Shown piece after piece: positions 22,489-30,950 of a DNA stretch of 41,776 nt; the stretch's first letter is position 1, and each line of letters opens with the position of its first letter. The stretch spans positions 1 to 41,776 of the forward strand of contig CABUUD010000006.1 of the NCBI GenBank assembly GCA_902494585.1, given 5' to 3'. Under the pieces are notes generated by a model, which saw only the letters and a program-made list of their open reading frames with translations, was not told the DNA's origin and did no database searches. The position numbers were made by a program, and so were the translations under genes. Origin of the DNA: an uncultured Collinsella sp. (GTDB lineage Bacteria > Actinomycetota > Coriobacteriia > Coriobacteriales > Coriobacteriaceae).

Positions 22489-23551
22489 GAGCCCCGCTTT
22501 CCTTAACTGTCAGCGAGATCAGACGGAATGCGATGGTGAGCACCGCCACACCAATCACGCCCGAAAGAATATACATCGCGGCCTGGCCGGCAAAGCCAAG
22601 GCCCTGCTCCTCGGAATAGGCCTGCAGATAATCGCCCGTGGGCAGAGCGTCGGCAAAGGTCGGAGTGTCGAGGCCGGCCGAAGCCTGCAGGCTATCGTCG
22701 CCGGCTTCCTGGACGGCAACCGCAGCGCCCTCGGCATCCCACTCACCCCAGGCGTCACCCGTGGCCAGCAGGCCCAGCGGCGTGGCTACGACAAGCATGG
22801 CAACCAGGATGAGCGTGGGGACCAGCGAGGTCTTCTTGGCAGCAGCGCCCTCGGCGGCAAGCTGACCATCGGCGGCCTCGGGGCCGACGATAATGCTCGG
22901 CGCCGTCTTCTTAATGAAACCGTAGATGGCGGCCGTCGCCACGCCCTCGACCACACCGGCAACCAGCATATGCGGGACCAACATGGCCGGAATAGCCACG
23001 GACAGCGGGAAGGGGCAGTACAGCGGGGCGCCCGAAGCGTTGGTGAAGAGCATCGGCTGAATACCGAACTCGATTGCCGCGCACAGGGCCGCCAGGCACA
23101 GGCCAACCCAGCCGCTTACGATGGCCGAAACCGAGGTGCCCCAGCTTTTGTCGTGCAAACGGCTGTTGAGCGCACGGAACACGATAGCAGCGGCAAACGG
23201 CAGCACAAAGGCCATGTTAAAGCAGTTGGCTCCAAAGGACAGGATGCCGCCGTCGCCAAACAGCAGCGCCTGCAGCGCCAGCGCAACCGAAACCGCAATG
23301 GCAGCAGCCTCGGGGCCCAGCAGCAGCGCGATGAGCGCGCCACCAACGGCGTGACCAGTGGTACCGCCGGGCAGCGGCACGTTGAACATCATGAGCAAGA
23401 AGGAGAATGCGGCGCAGATGCCCAGGAACGCCATATGCTCGCGATCGAGCGTGGCGCGCACCTTTTTGATGCAGTGAACCCATACGGGCACCATCGCCAC
23501 CGCCATGACGGCATCAGTCTGCGGGGACAGGTAGTTGTCTGGAATGTGCAT
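22466..23551 (-). CDS. cbiM: CbiM fused to a PDGLE (CbiN-like) domain, Co/Ni-specific S component
   Basis: A 361-residue fusion. Residues 1-220 are CbiM: MHIPDNYLSPQTDA at the N-terminus, where His2 is the known metal ligand, LPGGTTGHAVGGALIALLLGP (60-80) and several helices. Residues 245-361 form the CbiN/PDGLE-type part: a helix, an extracytoplasmic loop (TGDYLQAYSEEQGLGFAG) and a final helix. Whether Ni2+ or Co2+ is carried cannot be told from the sequence. The gene has a promoter at 23647-23675. No cobalamin riboswitch is recognisable in the short leader. Confidence 0.9.
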   Translation of the reverse strand: MHIPDNYLSPQTDAVMAVAMVPVWVHCIKKVRATLDREHMAFLGICAAFSFLLMMFNVPLPGGTTGHAVGGALIALLLGPEAAAIAVSVALALQALLFGDGGILSFGANCFNMAFVLPFAAAIVFRALNSRLHDKSWGTSVSAIVSGWVGLCLAALCAAIEFGIQPMLFTNASGAPLYCPFPLSVAIPAMLVPHMLVAGVVEGVATAAIYGFIKKTAPSIIVGPEAADGQLAAEGAAAKKTSLVPTLILVAMLVVATPLGLLATGDAWGEWDAEGAAVAVQEAGDDSLQASAGLDTPTFADALPTGDYLQAYSEEQGLGFAGQAAMYILSGVIGVAVLTIAFRLISLTVKESGAHGDGRAA

Positions 23552-23603
23552 ATACGCCTCCCGGTTATCGGCGCACGAAATTGCAACGTCGCCTAAATCA
23601 CCT

Positions 23604-23625
23604 TGTCAGTATTACGTAATGTCAG
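23604..23625. promoter_or_regulatory. Palindrome in the cbiM leader, operator candidate
   Basis: A perfect 10-bp palindrome ATTACGTAAT (23611-23620) framed by two direct TGTCAG copies (23604-23609, 23620-23625), just downstream of the predicted start of transcription. A metal-responsive repressor site is plausible, but it is not a NikR GTATGA box. Confidence 0.5.
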
Positions 23626-23646
23626 ATTCGTAACACGCCGCGGGCT

Positions 23647-23675
23647 ATCATAGCAAAACGGCGCGCTGCCGACAA
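23647..23675 (-). promoter_or_regulatory. Promoter of cbiMQO
   Basis: Minus strand: -35 TTGTCG (23670-23675), 17-bp spacer, -10 TATGAT (23647-23652), about 96 bp before the cbiM ATG. The -35 and spacer lie inside the terminator hairpin of pheT. Confidence 0.7.
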
Positions 23676-23688
23676 AGCAGCACGCCGT
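23656..23688 (-). terminator. Terminator hairpin behind pheT
   Basis: AACGGCG-x-GCTGC ... GCAGC-x-CGCCGTT, a 12-bp stem with one mismatch and a 7-nt loop, followed on the minus strand by TTTTGCTATG. The gap from the pheT stop at 23798 holds nothing else of note. Confidence 0.65.
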
Positions 23689-23797
23689 TATGTAATGCGC
23701 GTGTCATATATGCAGGCTCAGCAGCGCCTTATACCGAGCATAGCGGTCACGTAGGACTCGCCAGCAGCCACCGCTGACCTATACCCCAGCGCAAGAC

Positions 23798-26251
23798 CTA
23801 GCCGCGGACCTCGCCGTTTACGCCCTTGCACACCTTGGTGACGATCTTCTGGTGCGCCTTCTCGACCTCTTCGCTGGTGAGCGTGTGGTCATCGGAGCGA
23901 TACGTAAGCGCAAAGGCCATGGACTTCTTGCCCGCTCCGATGCGGATGGGATCGCGGTAGACGTCGAACAGGCGCACGCCCTCGAGCAGCTTGCCGCCAG
24001 CGCTGGTAATGCGGCGCTCAAGATCCTCGCAGGTCACGGAGTTATCGACCACGATAGCCAGGTCGTGCTCAACAGCCGGATACTGCGAGAACTCGCGGTA
24101 GTTCTCCTGGTTGCGGGCGCCCTTGATCAGTTTGTCCAGGTCGAGCTCAAAGGCAACGACGACCTCGTCGATGCCCATGGCTTCGCGCGCCTCGGGGTGA
24201 ATCTCGCCGACCCAGCCCAGCACGGTGCCGCCGGACAGAACCTCGGCCGCACGACCCGGCTGCAAGAAAGCGTAGCCCTCGCCCTCGACGGGACGGAAGC
24301 GAACCTTCTCGATGCGCAGCTGGGCAAGCAGCTCCTCGACAATGCCCTTGCCAAAGAAGAAGCGCAGCTTGCGGTACTTCATGCTCCAAGACTGCTCACT
24401 CCACTGGCCCGAGAGCACGCCCGCCACGGACTTGGTCTCCTTGGGCAGGCTGGCGTTCTCGCGACCGTGAAACAGGCTGCCGACCTCGTACAGATGCACG
24501 TTGGGCGTGCCGTGGGCCTCGTTATAGGCCACGGATTGCAGCAGGCCCGGCAGCAGCGAGCGGCGCATCTCGGTCTGCTCGGCCACCAGCGGATTCATGA
24601 GCACCACGGGGCAGCCGCGGCCCTCGGTGGACATACCGATCTTCTCCAGGTCGCCCGGGGCGGCAAAGCCAAAGGTCGTGGTCTCGTTGAGGCCGCAGGC
24701 GCGCAGGATCTCGCCGACCTTGCGGGTGAGCTTCTGCTCGCGGGTCAGGCCGCCGATGTGGTTCTTGGCAGCCGGGATGGTCGCCGTCACGCGGCCCATA
24801 CCCCACAGGCGCAGGACCTCCTCAATCAGATCGATCTCGCGCGGCAGGTCGGGACGGAAGCTCGGCGGGGTGACCATAAAGTCCTCGCCGTACCGCTCGA
24901 CGGTGCAGCCCAGGCGAGTGAGCGAACGCTCGATAAAGTCGGGCTCGATGTCGGCACCGCAGATGGCATGCACGCGGGCCAGGCGCAGCTTGATGCTGTC
25001 GATGGTCTTGGGCGCGGGGAAAACGTCGACATAGCCGGGAGCAACCTCGCCGCCGGCGATCTGTTCGATGAGAGCGCAGGTAACGTTGGCGACATCCACG
25101 CAGCCGGTCTCATCGACCTGGCGCTCAAAACGGATGGAGGCATCGGAGATCAGCGACAGATCGCGGCTGGTGTGCGAGGTGCGACCGGCGTTGAAGCAAG
25201 CACTCTCGACCATCACGTCGACGGTGTCGTCCTCGATCTCGGAATCCATGCCGCCCATAACGCCGGCCAGCGCCACGGGACGCTCGCCGTCGGTGATGAG
25301 GCCCATGCCGGCGTCGAGCACGCGCTCCTCGCCGTCGAGCGTCGTGAACTTCTCGTCCTGCTGGGCGGCGCGAACCACCACGCGGCGATGGCCATCGCGC
25401 TCGGCAAAGGTGTCCAGGTCAAAGGCGTGCAGCGGCTGACCGGTGAGCATCATCACGTAGTTGGTGATGTCGACGATGTTGTTGTGCGGGCGCACGCCCA
25501 GGGCGTTGAGGCGCTTGACCATCCAGTCGGGCGACGGGCCGACCTTCACGTTGCGCACGATGCGGGCGACATAGCGGTCGCATAGGCCCTCGTCGGCAAT
25601 CTCGACCGAAAGCTCGTCGTCGGTCGCGCGACCGGTCTCGACCTTGATGGCGGGCAGCTCCACGTGGAAATCGCGGTCGAAGATGGCACCGGTCTCGCGG
25701 GCCATGCCGATCATGGACAGGCAATCGGGACGGTTGGGCGTGATCTCGCAGTCGAGCACGGTGTCGCTCGAGCCCACGTACTCGGCAAACGGCATGCCGC
25801 AGGGCGTATCCTCGGGCAGGATCATGATGCCGGAGTGGTCACCGCCCAGGCCGAGCTCGCGCGCAGAGCAGTTCATGCCCATGGACACAACGCCGCGAAG
25901 CTTGCTCTTCTTGATCTTAACGTCGCCGGGAAGCACAGCGCCAATCATGGCCGTGACGATATGGTCGCCGGCCTCAAAGTTCTGCGCGCCGCAGACGATC
26001 TGCAGCGGGGTGGGGTTGCCGTCGGAGTCGAGGTTCTTGTCGCCCACGTCGACCGAGCACACATACATGTGGTCGCTATCGGGGTGCGGGGTCTTGGTGA
26101 GCACCTTGGCGGTCACCACGTGGTCGAAGGACTCGCCCACGGTGTCGATCGCCTCGACCTCGGTGCCGGTACGGATATATTCGTCCGAAAGGGTCTTGGG
26201 ATCCTCCGGAATATCGATCATGGTCTTGAGCCAGTCGTAAGAAACACGCAT
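23798..26251 (-). CDS. pheT: Phenylalanyl-tRNA synthetase beta subunit
   Basis: An 817-residue full-length PheT. Seen: the N-terminal MRVSYDWLKTMIDIPEDP, the EMAP/tRNA-binding OB domain VVTAKVLTKTPHPDSDHMYV (about 46-65), the B3/B4 domain (SIRFERQVDETGC), the B5 domain, and the C-terminal FDX-ACB anticodon-binding domain (EFSQYPAVEHDLAIVVDNSV ... SMAFALTYRS). It pairs with PheS as an alpha2-beta2 enzyme. 63 bp after pheS; the ATG at 26251 follows AAAGGAGA. Confidence 0.96.
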   Translation of the reverse strand: MRVSYDWLKTMIDIPEDPKTLSDEYIRTGTEVEAIDTVGESFDHVVTAKVLTKTPHPDSDHMYVCSVDVGDKNLDSDGNPTPLQIVCGAQNFEAGDHIVTAMIGAVLPGDVKIKKSKLRGVVSMGMNCSARELGLGGDHSGIMILPEDTPCGMPFAEYVGSSDTVLDCEITPNRPDCLSMIGMARETGAIFDRDFHVELPAIKVETGRATDDELSVEIADEGLCDRYVARIVRNVKVGPSPDWMVKRLNALGVRPHNNIVDITNYVMMLTGQPLHAFDLDTFAERDGHRRVVVRAAQQDEKFTTLDGEERVLDAGMGLITDGERPVALAGVMGGMDSEIEDDTVDVMVESACFNAGRTSHTSRDLSLISDASIRFERQVDETGCVDVANVTCALIEQIAGGEVAPGYVDVFPAPKTIDSIKLRLARVHAICGADIEPDFIERSLTRLGCTVERYGEDFMVTPPSFRPDLPREIDLIEEVLRLWGMGRVTATIPAAKNHIGGLTREQKLTRKVGEILRACGLNETTTFGFAAPGDLEKIGMSTEGRGCPVVLMNPLVAEQTEMRRSLLPGLLQSVAYNEAHGTPNVHLYEVGSLFHGRENASLPKETKSVAGVLSGQWSEQSWSMKYRKLRFFFGKGIVEELLAQLRIEKVRFRPVEGEGYAFLQPGRAAEVLSGGTVLGWVGEIHPEAREAMGIDEVVVAFELDLDKLIKGARNQENYREFSQYPAVEHDLAIVVDNSVTCEDLERRITSAGGKLLEGVRLFDVYRDPIRIGAGKKSMAFALTYRSDDHTLTSEEVEKAHQKIVTKVCKGVNGEVRG

Positions 26252-26314
26252 ATAACTGGTCTCCTTTCATAAATGCGGCTTTGAGCCGGAAACTGCAACT
26301 AAGAAGAAAGCGTT

Positions 26315-27391
26315 CTAGAACTGGTTCAAGAACCTCATGTCACCAGTCATCAACGTGCGCAGGTCGGGCAGGTCGTAGCGCAGGGCCGCGACGCGCTCAG
26401 CGCCAATGCCAAAGGCGAAGCCGGTGTACTTCTCGGGGTCGATGCCGCAGTTGATCAGGACGTTGGGGTCGACCATGCCGCAGCCCAGGATCTCGATCCA
26501 GCCGCTGTGCTTGCAGAAGTTGCAGCCCTTGCCGCCGCAGACGTGGCAGCTCACGTCCACCTCGCAGGAAGGCTCGGTGAAGGGGAAGAAGTGCGGGCGG
26601 TAACGCGTCTTGCGGTCCTCGCCAAACATGCACTTAACAAAGTAGTCGAGCGTGCCCTTAAGATCGCCAAAGGTAATGCCCTCGTCGACGACCAGGCCCT
26701 CGATCTGGTTAAACTGCGGCAGGTGGCAGGCGTCGGCCGTGTCGGGACGATAGACGGTGCCCGGGCAGATCATATAGATGGGCGGCTTTTGCGACTCCAT
26801 GGTGTGGATCTGCACGCCCGAGGTCTGAGTGCGTAGCAGTACGTCGGACTCGCCGTGGGCATGTGCCTCGGGGTGCGCGACGCTGCCGGGGTTGTTGTCG
26901 ACCACGTAGAAGGTATCGCGGGCCGAGCGGCTCGGATGATCCATGGGGGCGTTGAGCGCGGTGAAGTTGTAGTAGGAGGTGTCGACCATGGGGCCGGACT
27001 CGACGGTGTAGCCGATACCGCTAAAGATGTCCTCGGCCTCCTCGATAATCTGCTTGATCAGGTGCTGGTGGCCGATCTGCGGACGGATGCCCGGCAGCGT
27101 GATGTCGACGGCCTCGTGCTCGAGTGCGTGCTTGAGGGCGGCGGCCTTCATCTCGGTAGTGCGCTCGTCGAGCATGCCCTCGATCAGCTGGCGCATCTCG
27201 TTGGCGCGCTTGCCCATCATGGGACGATCCTCGGGGGCGAGCTTGCCCATCATGCGCATCAGGCCAGTGATGCGGCCCTTGCGGCCGAGCAGCTCAACGC
27301 GCGCGGCCTCGAGCTTTGCGGCGTCGTCGGCGCCTGCGACGAGCTCCTTGGCCTCTTCCTCGAGTTTGACCAGATCATCAATCAGACTCAT
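26315..27391 (-). CDS. pheS: Phenylalanyl-tRNA synthetase alpha subunit
   Basis: A 358-residue catalytic subunit. N-terminal coiled coil (1-90), motif 1/2 region MDHPSRSARDTFYV and YRPDTADACHLPQFNQIEGL, FFPFTEPSCEVDVSC with a Cys-rich insertion (CHVCGGKGCNFC), and motif 3 GFAFGIGAERVAAL. The start is ATG at 27391 behind AAAGGGAAG; the longer ORF runs through the T-box leader and is wrong. The cysteine quartet may bind zinc. First gene of the pheST operon, controlled by the T-box leader. Confidence 0.96.
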   Translation of the reverse strand: MSLIDDLVKLEEEAKELVAGADDAAKLEAARVELLGRKGRITGLMRMMGKLAPEDRPMMGKRANEMRQLIEGMLDERTTEMKAAALKHALEHEAVDITLPGIRPQIGHQHLIKQIIEEAEDIFSGIGYTVESGPMVDTSYYNFTALNAPMDHPSRSARDTFYVVDNNPGSVAHPEAHAHGESDVLLRTQTSGVQIHTMESQKPPIYMICPGTVYRPDTADACHLPQFNQIEGLVVDEGITFGDLKGTLDYFVKCMFGEDRKTRYRPHFFPFTEPSCEVDVSCHVCGGKGCNFCKHSGWIEILGCGMVDPNVLINCGIDPEKYTGFAFGIGAERVAALRYDLPDLRTLMTGDMRFLNQF

Positions 27392-27476
27392 GTCTTCCCT
27401 TTCGTCTCTCGCGCTCCCCGCTTGCCGAGGCGGCTGCCGCCGTCTGACGTTGCGAAAACGCGGCCCGATTCGGTAA

Positions 27477-27768
27477 CAAAAAACCGCCCTCGGGCATGTG
27501 CATTGCCCAAGGACGGTTGAATTCCGCGGTACCACCTTGTTTGACCCGGCGGATGTCTGGCCCGCCGTGCCCACTCTTTGCCCCTTGTCGCGAGGCTCAC
27601 GGCTTCCCTACTGGGGACATCGCCGCCACCGGCCGCACGCCCGTTGAGGTCGCTGCTCGGGAGTGAACGCTTGGCCCTTGCCACCGCAGGAAGGCTTGCA
27701 GCCCATGACCTTCCCTCTCTTGCCGGCGACGCGGCGGGCAAACCCTCTCCGTCAACGCATTGGGCTAT
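27477..27768 (-). promoter_or_regulatory. T-box leader of pheST, specifier UUC (Phe)
   Basis: Minus strand. A stem I region with AGAGAGGG...GCUGCAAGCC, then the specifier UUC (27668-27666) directly followed by ACUCCCGAG, which is the usual context of T-box specifiers. The T-box itself is AAGGTGGTACCGCGG (27538-27524), followed by the terminator hairpin CCGTCC...GGGCGG with TTTTTTG (27516-27477). Uncharged tRNA-Phe would bind and prevent termination. This fills the gap between pheS and position 27770; the rest up to 27896 is a divergent promoter area, with a possible minus-strand -10 box TATCCT at 27770-27775. Confidence 0.93.
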
Positions 27769-27896
27769 AGGATAACACATTCTGCGAGCATATCGCCGCG
27801 TTCCGTTTTGTTCGCACTGGGTACAAGGCAGGTAGCTGTGCAAACTGGCCGCACGCCCACCCGTGGCGTCCGGTCTGCGAGATCAAGGATATAGGT

Positions 27897-29438
27897 ATGG
27901 GAAAGAAATTCGATAAGAAGGCCAAGGCGAGCAAAGGCATCAAGAAGCTCCGCAAGCTCGAAGGCAAACTGTGGACCCGCGAGTACCTGCTCAAGATTGC
28001 CGAGTTCGATGGCGCGACGATTGCCCCCGCCAACGGCGCCGCGGCCCGCGCCGATGCTATGGGCACCCTTGCCGGCGAGCATCACAAGCTCCTGACCAGC
28101 AAAAAGTCCGTTGAGCTCGTGCGCTCTCTCGCGCGTGAGACGGTCGCCGACGGAAAAATCGACGACCCGCAGCTGCTCGACGAAATTCGCGTGCTCGGCC
28201 GCGACCAGCGCGAGGCAAGCGCCATTCCCACCGAAGAAGCCGAAGCCTGGACCAGGCTTACCTGCGAGGCCGATGCCGTGTGGCACAAAGCCAAAGCAGC
28301 CAACGACTGGGCGAGCTTTGAACCCTATGTGGACAAGATCGTCTGCCAGCTCAAGCATCAGGCCGAGCTCATGGACCCCAAGCGCGACCCATACGATGTT
28401 TGGCTCGACCAGTACGAGCGCGGCCTTTCCGCCAAGAGCTTCGACGCGTTTTGCGACGAAGTCAAGGCCACGGTCGTGCCACTCGTGCACGCCATCGGCG
28501 AGCGCGGCCAGCAGCCCGCTGCCGACTTTCTGCATGCCCGCGTGCCCGAGGCCGCCCAGCGCGCCATGAGCTTCGATCTTATGAAGCTCGTCGGCCTGGA
28601 CCTGAACGACACCACGCTTGCCTTTACCGAACACCCGTTTAGCGAGGGCTTCTCGGTGGGCGATGCGCGCATCGCGACGCACATCTACGAGGACGACTGT
28701 ATCTCCAACGTCTACAGCATCATCCACGAGGCGGGGCACACCATGTACGAGCTGGGCGTCAATCCCGCCTATGCGCGCACCTGCCTGGAGGGCGGCACCT
28801 CCATGGGCATCCACGAGAGCCAGAGCCGCTTTTTTGAGAACACCGTGGGTCGCAGCCGCGCCTTTATGGGACCGCTGCTCGAGGTGCTGCGCCGCCACGC
28901 GCCCGAGGTCTACGGCGATGTCGACGAGGACACGCTCTATCGCGCCGTGAACATCGCGCAGCCGTCGTTAATCCGCACCGAGGCGGACGAGCTCACCTAC
29001 CCGCTGCATATTATGGTGCGCTACCAGATCGAGCGTATGCTGTTTGCCGGCGAGGCCACGGCCAAGGACATCCCCGCGCTTTGGAATCGCTTTATGGACG
29101 AGTATCTGGGCATTCCCGTTCCCGACGACACGCGCGGCTGCCTGCAGGATACGCACTGGAGCGGCGGCTCGTTTGGCTACTTCCCCACGTATGCGCTGGG
29201 TAGCGCCTACGACGCCATGTTTGTGCCGGCCATGTGCCGCGACGGTGTCGACCTCAACGGCGCCTGTGCGAGCGGCGATTTGGCGCCCGTCCGCGTCTGG
29301 CTGGGCGAGCACATTTGGCAGTGGGGCCGCGCCAAGGACGCGCCGGAGCTCATCAAGGGCGCCTGCGGCATGGCCTTTGATGCCCGTTACTACTGCAGCT
29401 ACCTGCAGGACAAGTTCACCACGCTGTACGAGCTGTAA
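27897..29438 (+). CDS. M32 family carboxypeptidase (Taq-type)
   Basis: A 513-residue metallocarboxypeptidase of family M32. The zinc motif HEAGH is at 277-281 and GIHESQSRFFEN (305-316) holds the third ligand Glu. IRTEADELTYPLHIMVRYQIE and DTHWSGGSFGYFPTYALG are further family blocks. The N-terminus is basic. It is cytoplasmic and removes C-terminal residues with broad preference. The ATG at 27897 has AAGGA about 8 nt before. Single gene, ending in a bidirectional terminator. Confidence 0.94.
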   Translation: MGKKFDKKAKASKGIKKLRKLEGKLWTREYLLKIAEFDGATIAPANGAAARADAMGTLAGEHHKLLTSKKSVELVRSLARETVADGKIDDPQLLDEIRVLGRDQREASAIPTEEAEAWTRLTCEADAVWHKAKAANDWASFEPYVDKIVCQLKHQAELMDPKRDPYDVWLDQYERGLSAKSFDAFCDEVKATVVPLVHAIGERGQQPAADFLHARVPEAAQRAMSFDLMKLVGLDLNDTTLAFTEHPFSEGFSVGDARIATHIYEDDCISNVYSIIHEAGHTMYELGVNPAYARTCLEGGTSMGIHESQSRFFENTVGRSRAFMGPLLEVLRRHAPEVYGDVDEDTLYRAVNIAQPSLIRTEADELTYPLHIMVRYQIERMLFAGEATAKDIPALWNRFMDEYLGIPVPDDTRGCLQDTHWSGGSFGYFPTYALGSAYDAMFVPAMCRDGVDLNGACASGDLAPVRVWLGEHIWQWGRAKDAPELIKGACGMAFDARYYCSYLQDKFTTLYEL

Positions 29439-29460
29439 GGCATAACCGACACGCCAACGC

Positions 29461-29499
29461 AAAGGGGACGCCGCGGAACCAATCCGCGGCGCCCCCTTT
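29461..29499. terminator. Bidirectional terminator between the M32 gene and glmM
   Basis: AAAGGGG-x-CGCCGCGG ... CCGCGGCG-x-CCCCTTT, a long stem with A/T ends on both sides, between two convergent genes. Confidence 0.9.
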
Positions 29500-29535
29500 C
29501 CACCTAGTTGTTTAAGAACGTCCCCAATGACTACC

Positions 29536-30867
29536 TTACAGAGCTTCCAGCGCCGCGGCGATGCGCTTCATGGCGACGTCGGCAGCTGCCTGGTCGGGAG
29601 CTTCGGCCAAAACGCGAATCACCGACTCGGTTCCACTCTTGCGCACCAGCACGCGGCCCTCGCCCGCCAGCGACGCCTCGGCCTCGGCGATGGCGGCTTG
29701 CACGCCCATGTTGCCCAGCGCGGCGTCTTTATCCGCCACGCGTACGGCAACCTGAGCCTGCGGCAGTAGCTTGCACGGAGCCGTGAGCTGCGAGAGCGTC
29801 TCGCGCTCGGCACGAATCACTTCCATCACGCGCAGCGAGGTCATAATGCCGTCGCCCGTGCGCTCGATATCACCAAAGATCGTGTGGCCCGTCTGCTCGC
29901 CGCCCAGGCTGTAGCCGCCCTCGCGCATCTTGGCATACACATGACGGTCGCCCACGCCGCTGGTCACGGCACTTAGACCGGCAAGCTCCAGCGACTTGAC
30001 CAGGCCAAAGTTGCTGGCGATCGTCGGCACCACGGTACCGCCCGAAAGGCGACCGTGCTTGTTCAGGTACACGCCGCACACATACAGGATCTGGTCGCCG
30101 TCGACCACGCGACCACGCTCGTCCACGGCCAGGCAGCGGTCGGCATCGCCGTCGTAGGCAAAGCCAACGTCCAGGCCCTGCTCCACCACGTGGCGCTGCA
30201 GACGCTCCATATGCGTGGAGCCGCAGTCAACGTTGATGTTAAAACCATCGGGCGCGGCGTTAATCACGCGCACATCGGCACCCAGCGCGTCGAACACCGG
30301 CTTGGCCACCGAGGATGCCGAGCCGTTGGCGCAGTCGAGACCGATCTTGACGCCCTGCAGCGAAAAGTTCGCGCTAGCGATGAGCGAGGCGATGTAGCGG
30401 TTGCGGCCCTGCATGTAGTCGACCGTGGCACCGATGTGGTTGCCCGTAGCCAGCGGCACCTCGCTCTTGCCATCGATATAGTCCTCGATGAGCTCCAACA
30501 CGTCCTCGTCCATCTTAAAGCCGTCGCTGTTGACGAGCTTAATGCCGTTATCGCAAAACGGGTTGTGGCTCGCACTGATCATGATGCCGCAATCGAAGCA
30601 GCCCTCCACGGTCTGATGCGCCACGCCCGGCGTCGGGATCACGTGCAGCATGTAGGCGTCCGCGCCGCTCGCGACCAAGCCGCTCACCAGCGCCGCCTCG
30701 AACATATAACTCGAGCGACGCGTGTCCTTGCCCACGATCACGCGCGCCTTGGTCCCGCGGTTGGCGCCGTAATACCAGCCCACAAAGCGGCCGATCTTAT
30801 AAGCGTGCTCTACCGTCAGCCCAACGTTGGCCTCGCCGCGAAAGCCATCGGTGCCAAAGTACTTCAT
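29536..30867 (-). CDS. glmM: Phosphoglucosamine mutase
   Basis: A 443-residue GlmM, converting glucosamine-6-P to glucosamine-1-P for UDP-GlcNAc and peptidoglycan. Seen: KYFGTDGFRGEAN (2-14), the phosphoserine loop IMISASHNPFCDNG, the metal loop FAYDGDADRCLAVDE, the sugar loop GEQTGH, and the phosphate loop VRKSGTESVIRV. The ATG at 30867 follows AAGGAGAG. Separated from the upstream gene by a terminator at 30887-30913. Confidence 0.95.
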   Translation of the reverse strand: MKYFGTDGFRGEANVGLTVEHAYKIGRFVGWYYGANRGTKARVIVGKDTRRSSYMFEAALVSGLVASGADAYMLHVIPTPGVAHQTVEGCFDCGIMISASHNPFCDNGIKLVNSDGFKMDEDVLELIEDYIDGKSEVPLATGNHIGATVDYMQGRNRYIASLIASANFSLQGVKIGLDCANGSASSVAKPVFDALGADVRVINAAPDGFNINVDCGSTHMERLQRHVVEQGLDVGFAYDGDADRCLAVDERGRVVDGDQILYVCGVYLNKHGRLSGGTVVPTIASNFGLVKSLELAGLSAVTSGVGDRHVYAKMREGGYSLGGEQTGHTIFGDIERTGDGIMTSLRVMEVIRAERETLSQLTAPCKLLPQAQVAVRVADKDAALGNMGVQAAIAEAEASLAGEGRVLVRKSGTESVIRVLAEAPDQAAADVAMKRIAAALEAL

Positions 30868-30886
30868 ACGCTCTCCTTACAAAATA

Positions 30887-30913
30887 GGGGCGAACAGATT
30901 GCCTGTCCGCCCC
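30887..30913 (-). terminator. Terminator of the DUF4012 gene
   Basis: 11-bp stem (GGGGCGGACAG/CTGTTCGCCCC, one G-U pair) with a 5-nt loop and a TATTTTG tail on the minus strand. Confidence 0.8.
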
Positions 30914-30950
30914 AAAATGGTACTCGATTATCTGCGCTACCAGAAAAACC

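Noticed and set aside
23552..23797. A cobalamin riboswitch before cbiM
   Set aside because: The leader is short and has no B12-box-like sequence; a palindrome is all that stands out.
23852..25585. A 577-codon open frame opposite pheT
   Set aside because: Shadow frame without any domain; pheT is certain.
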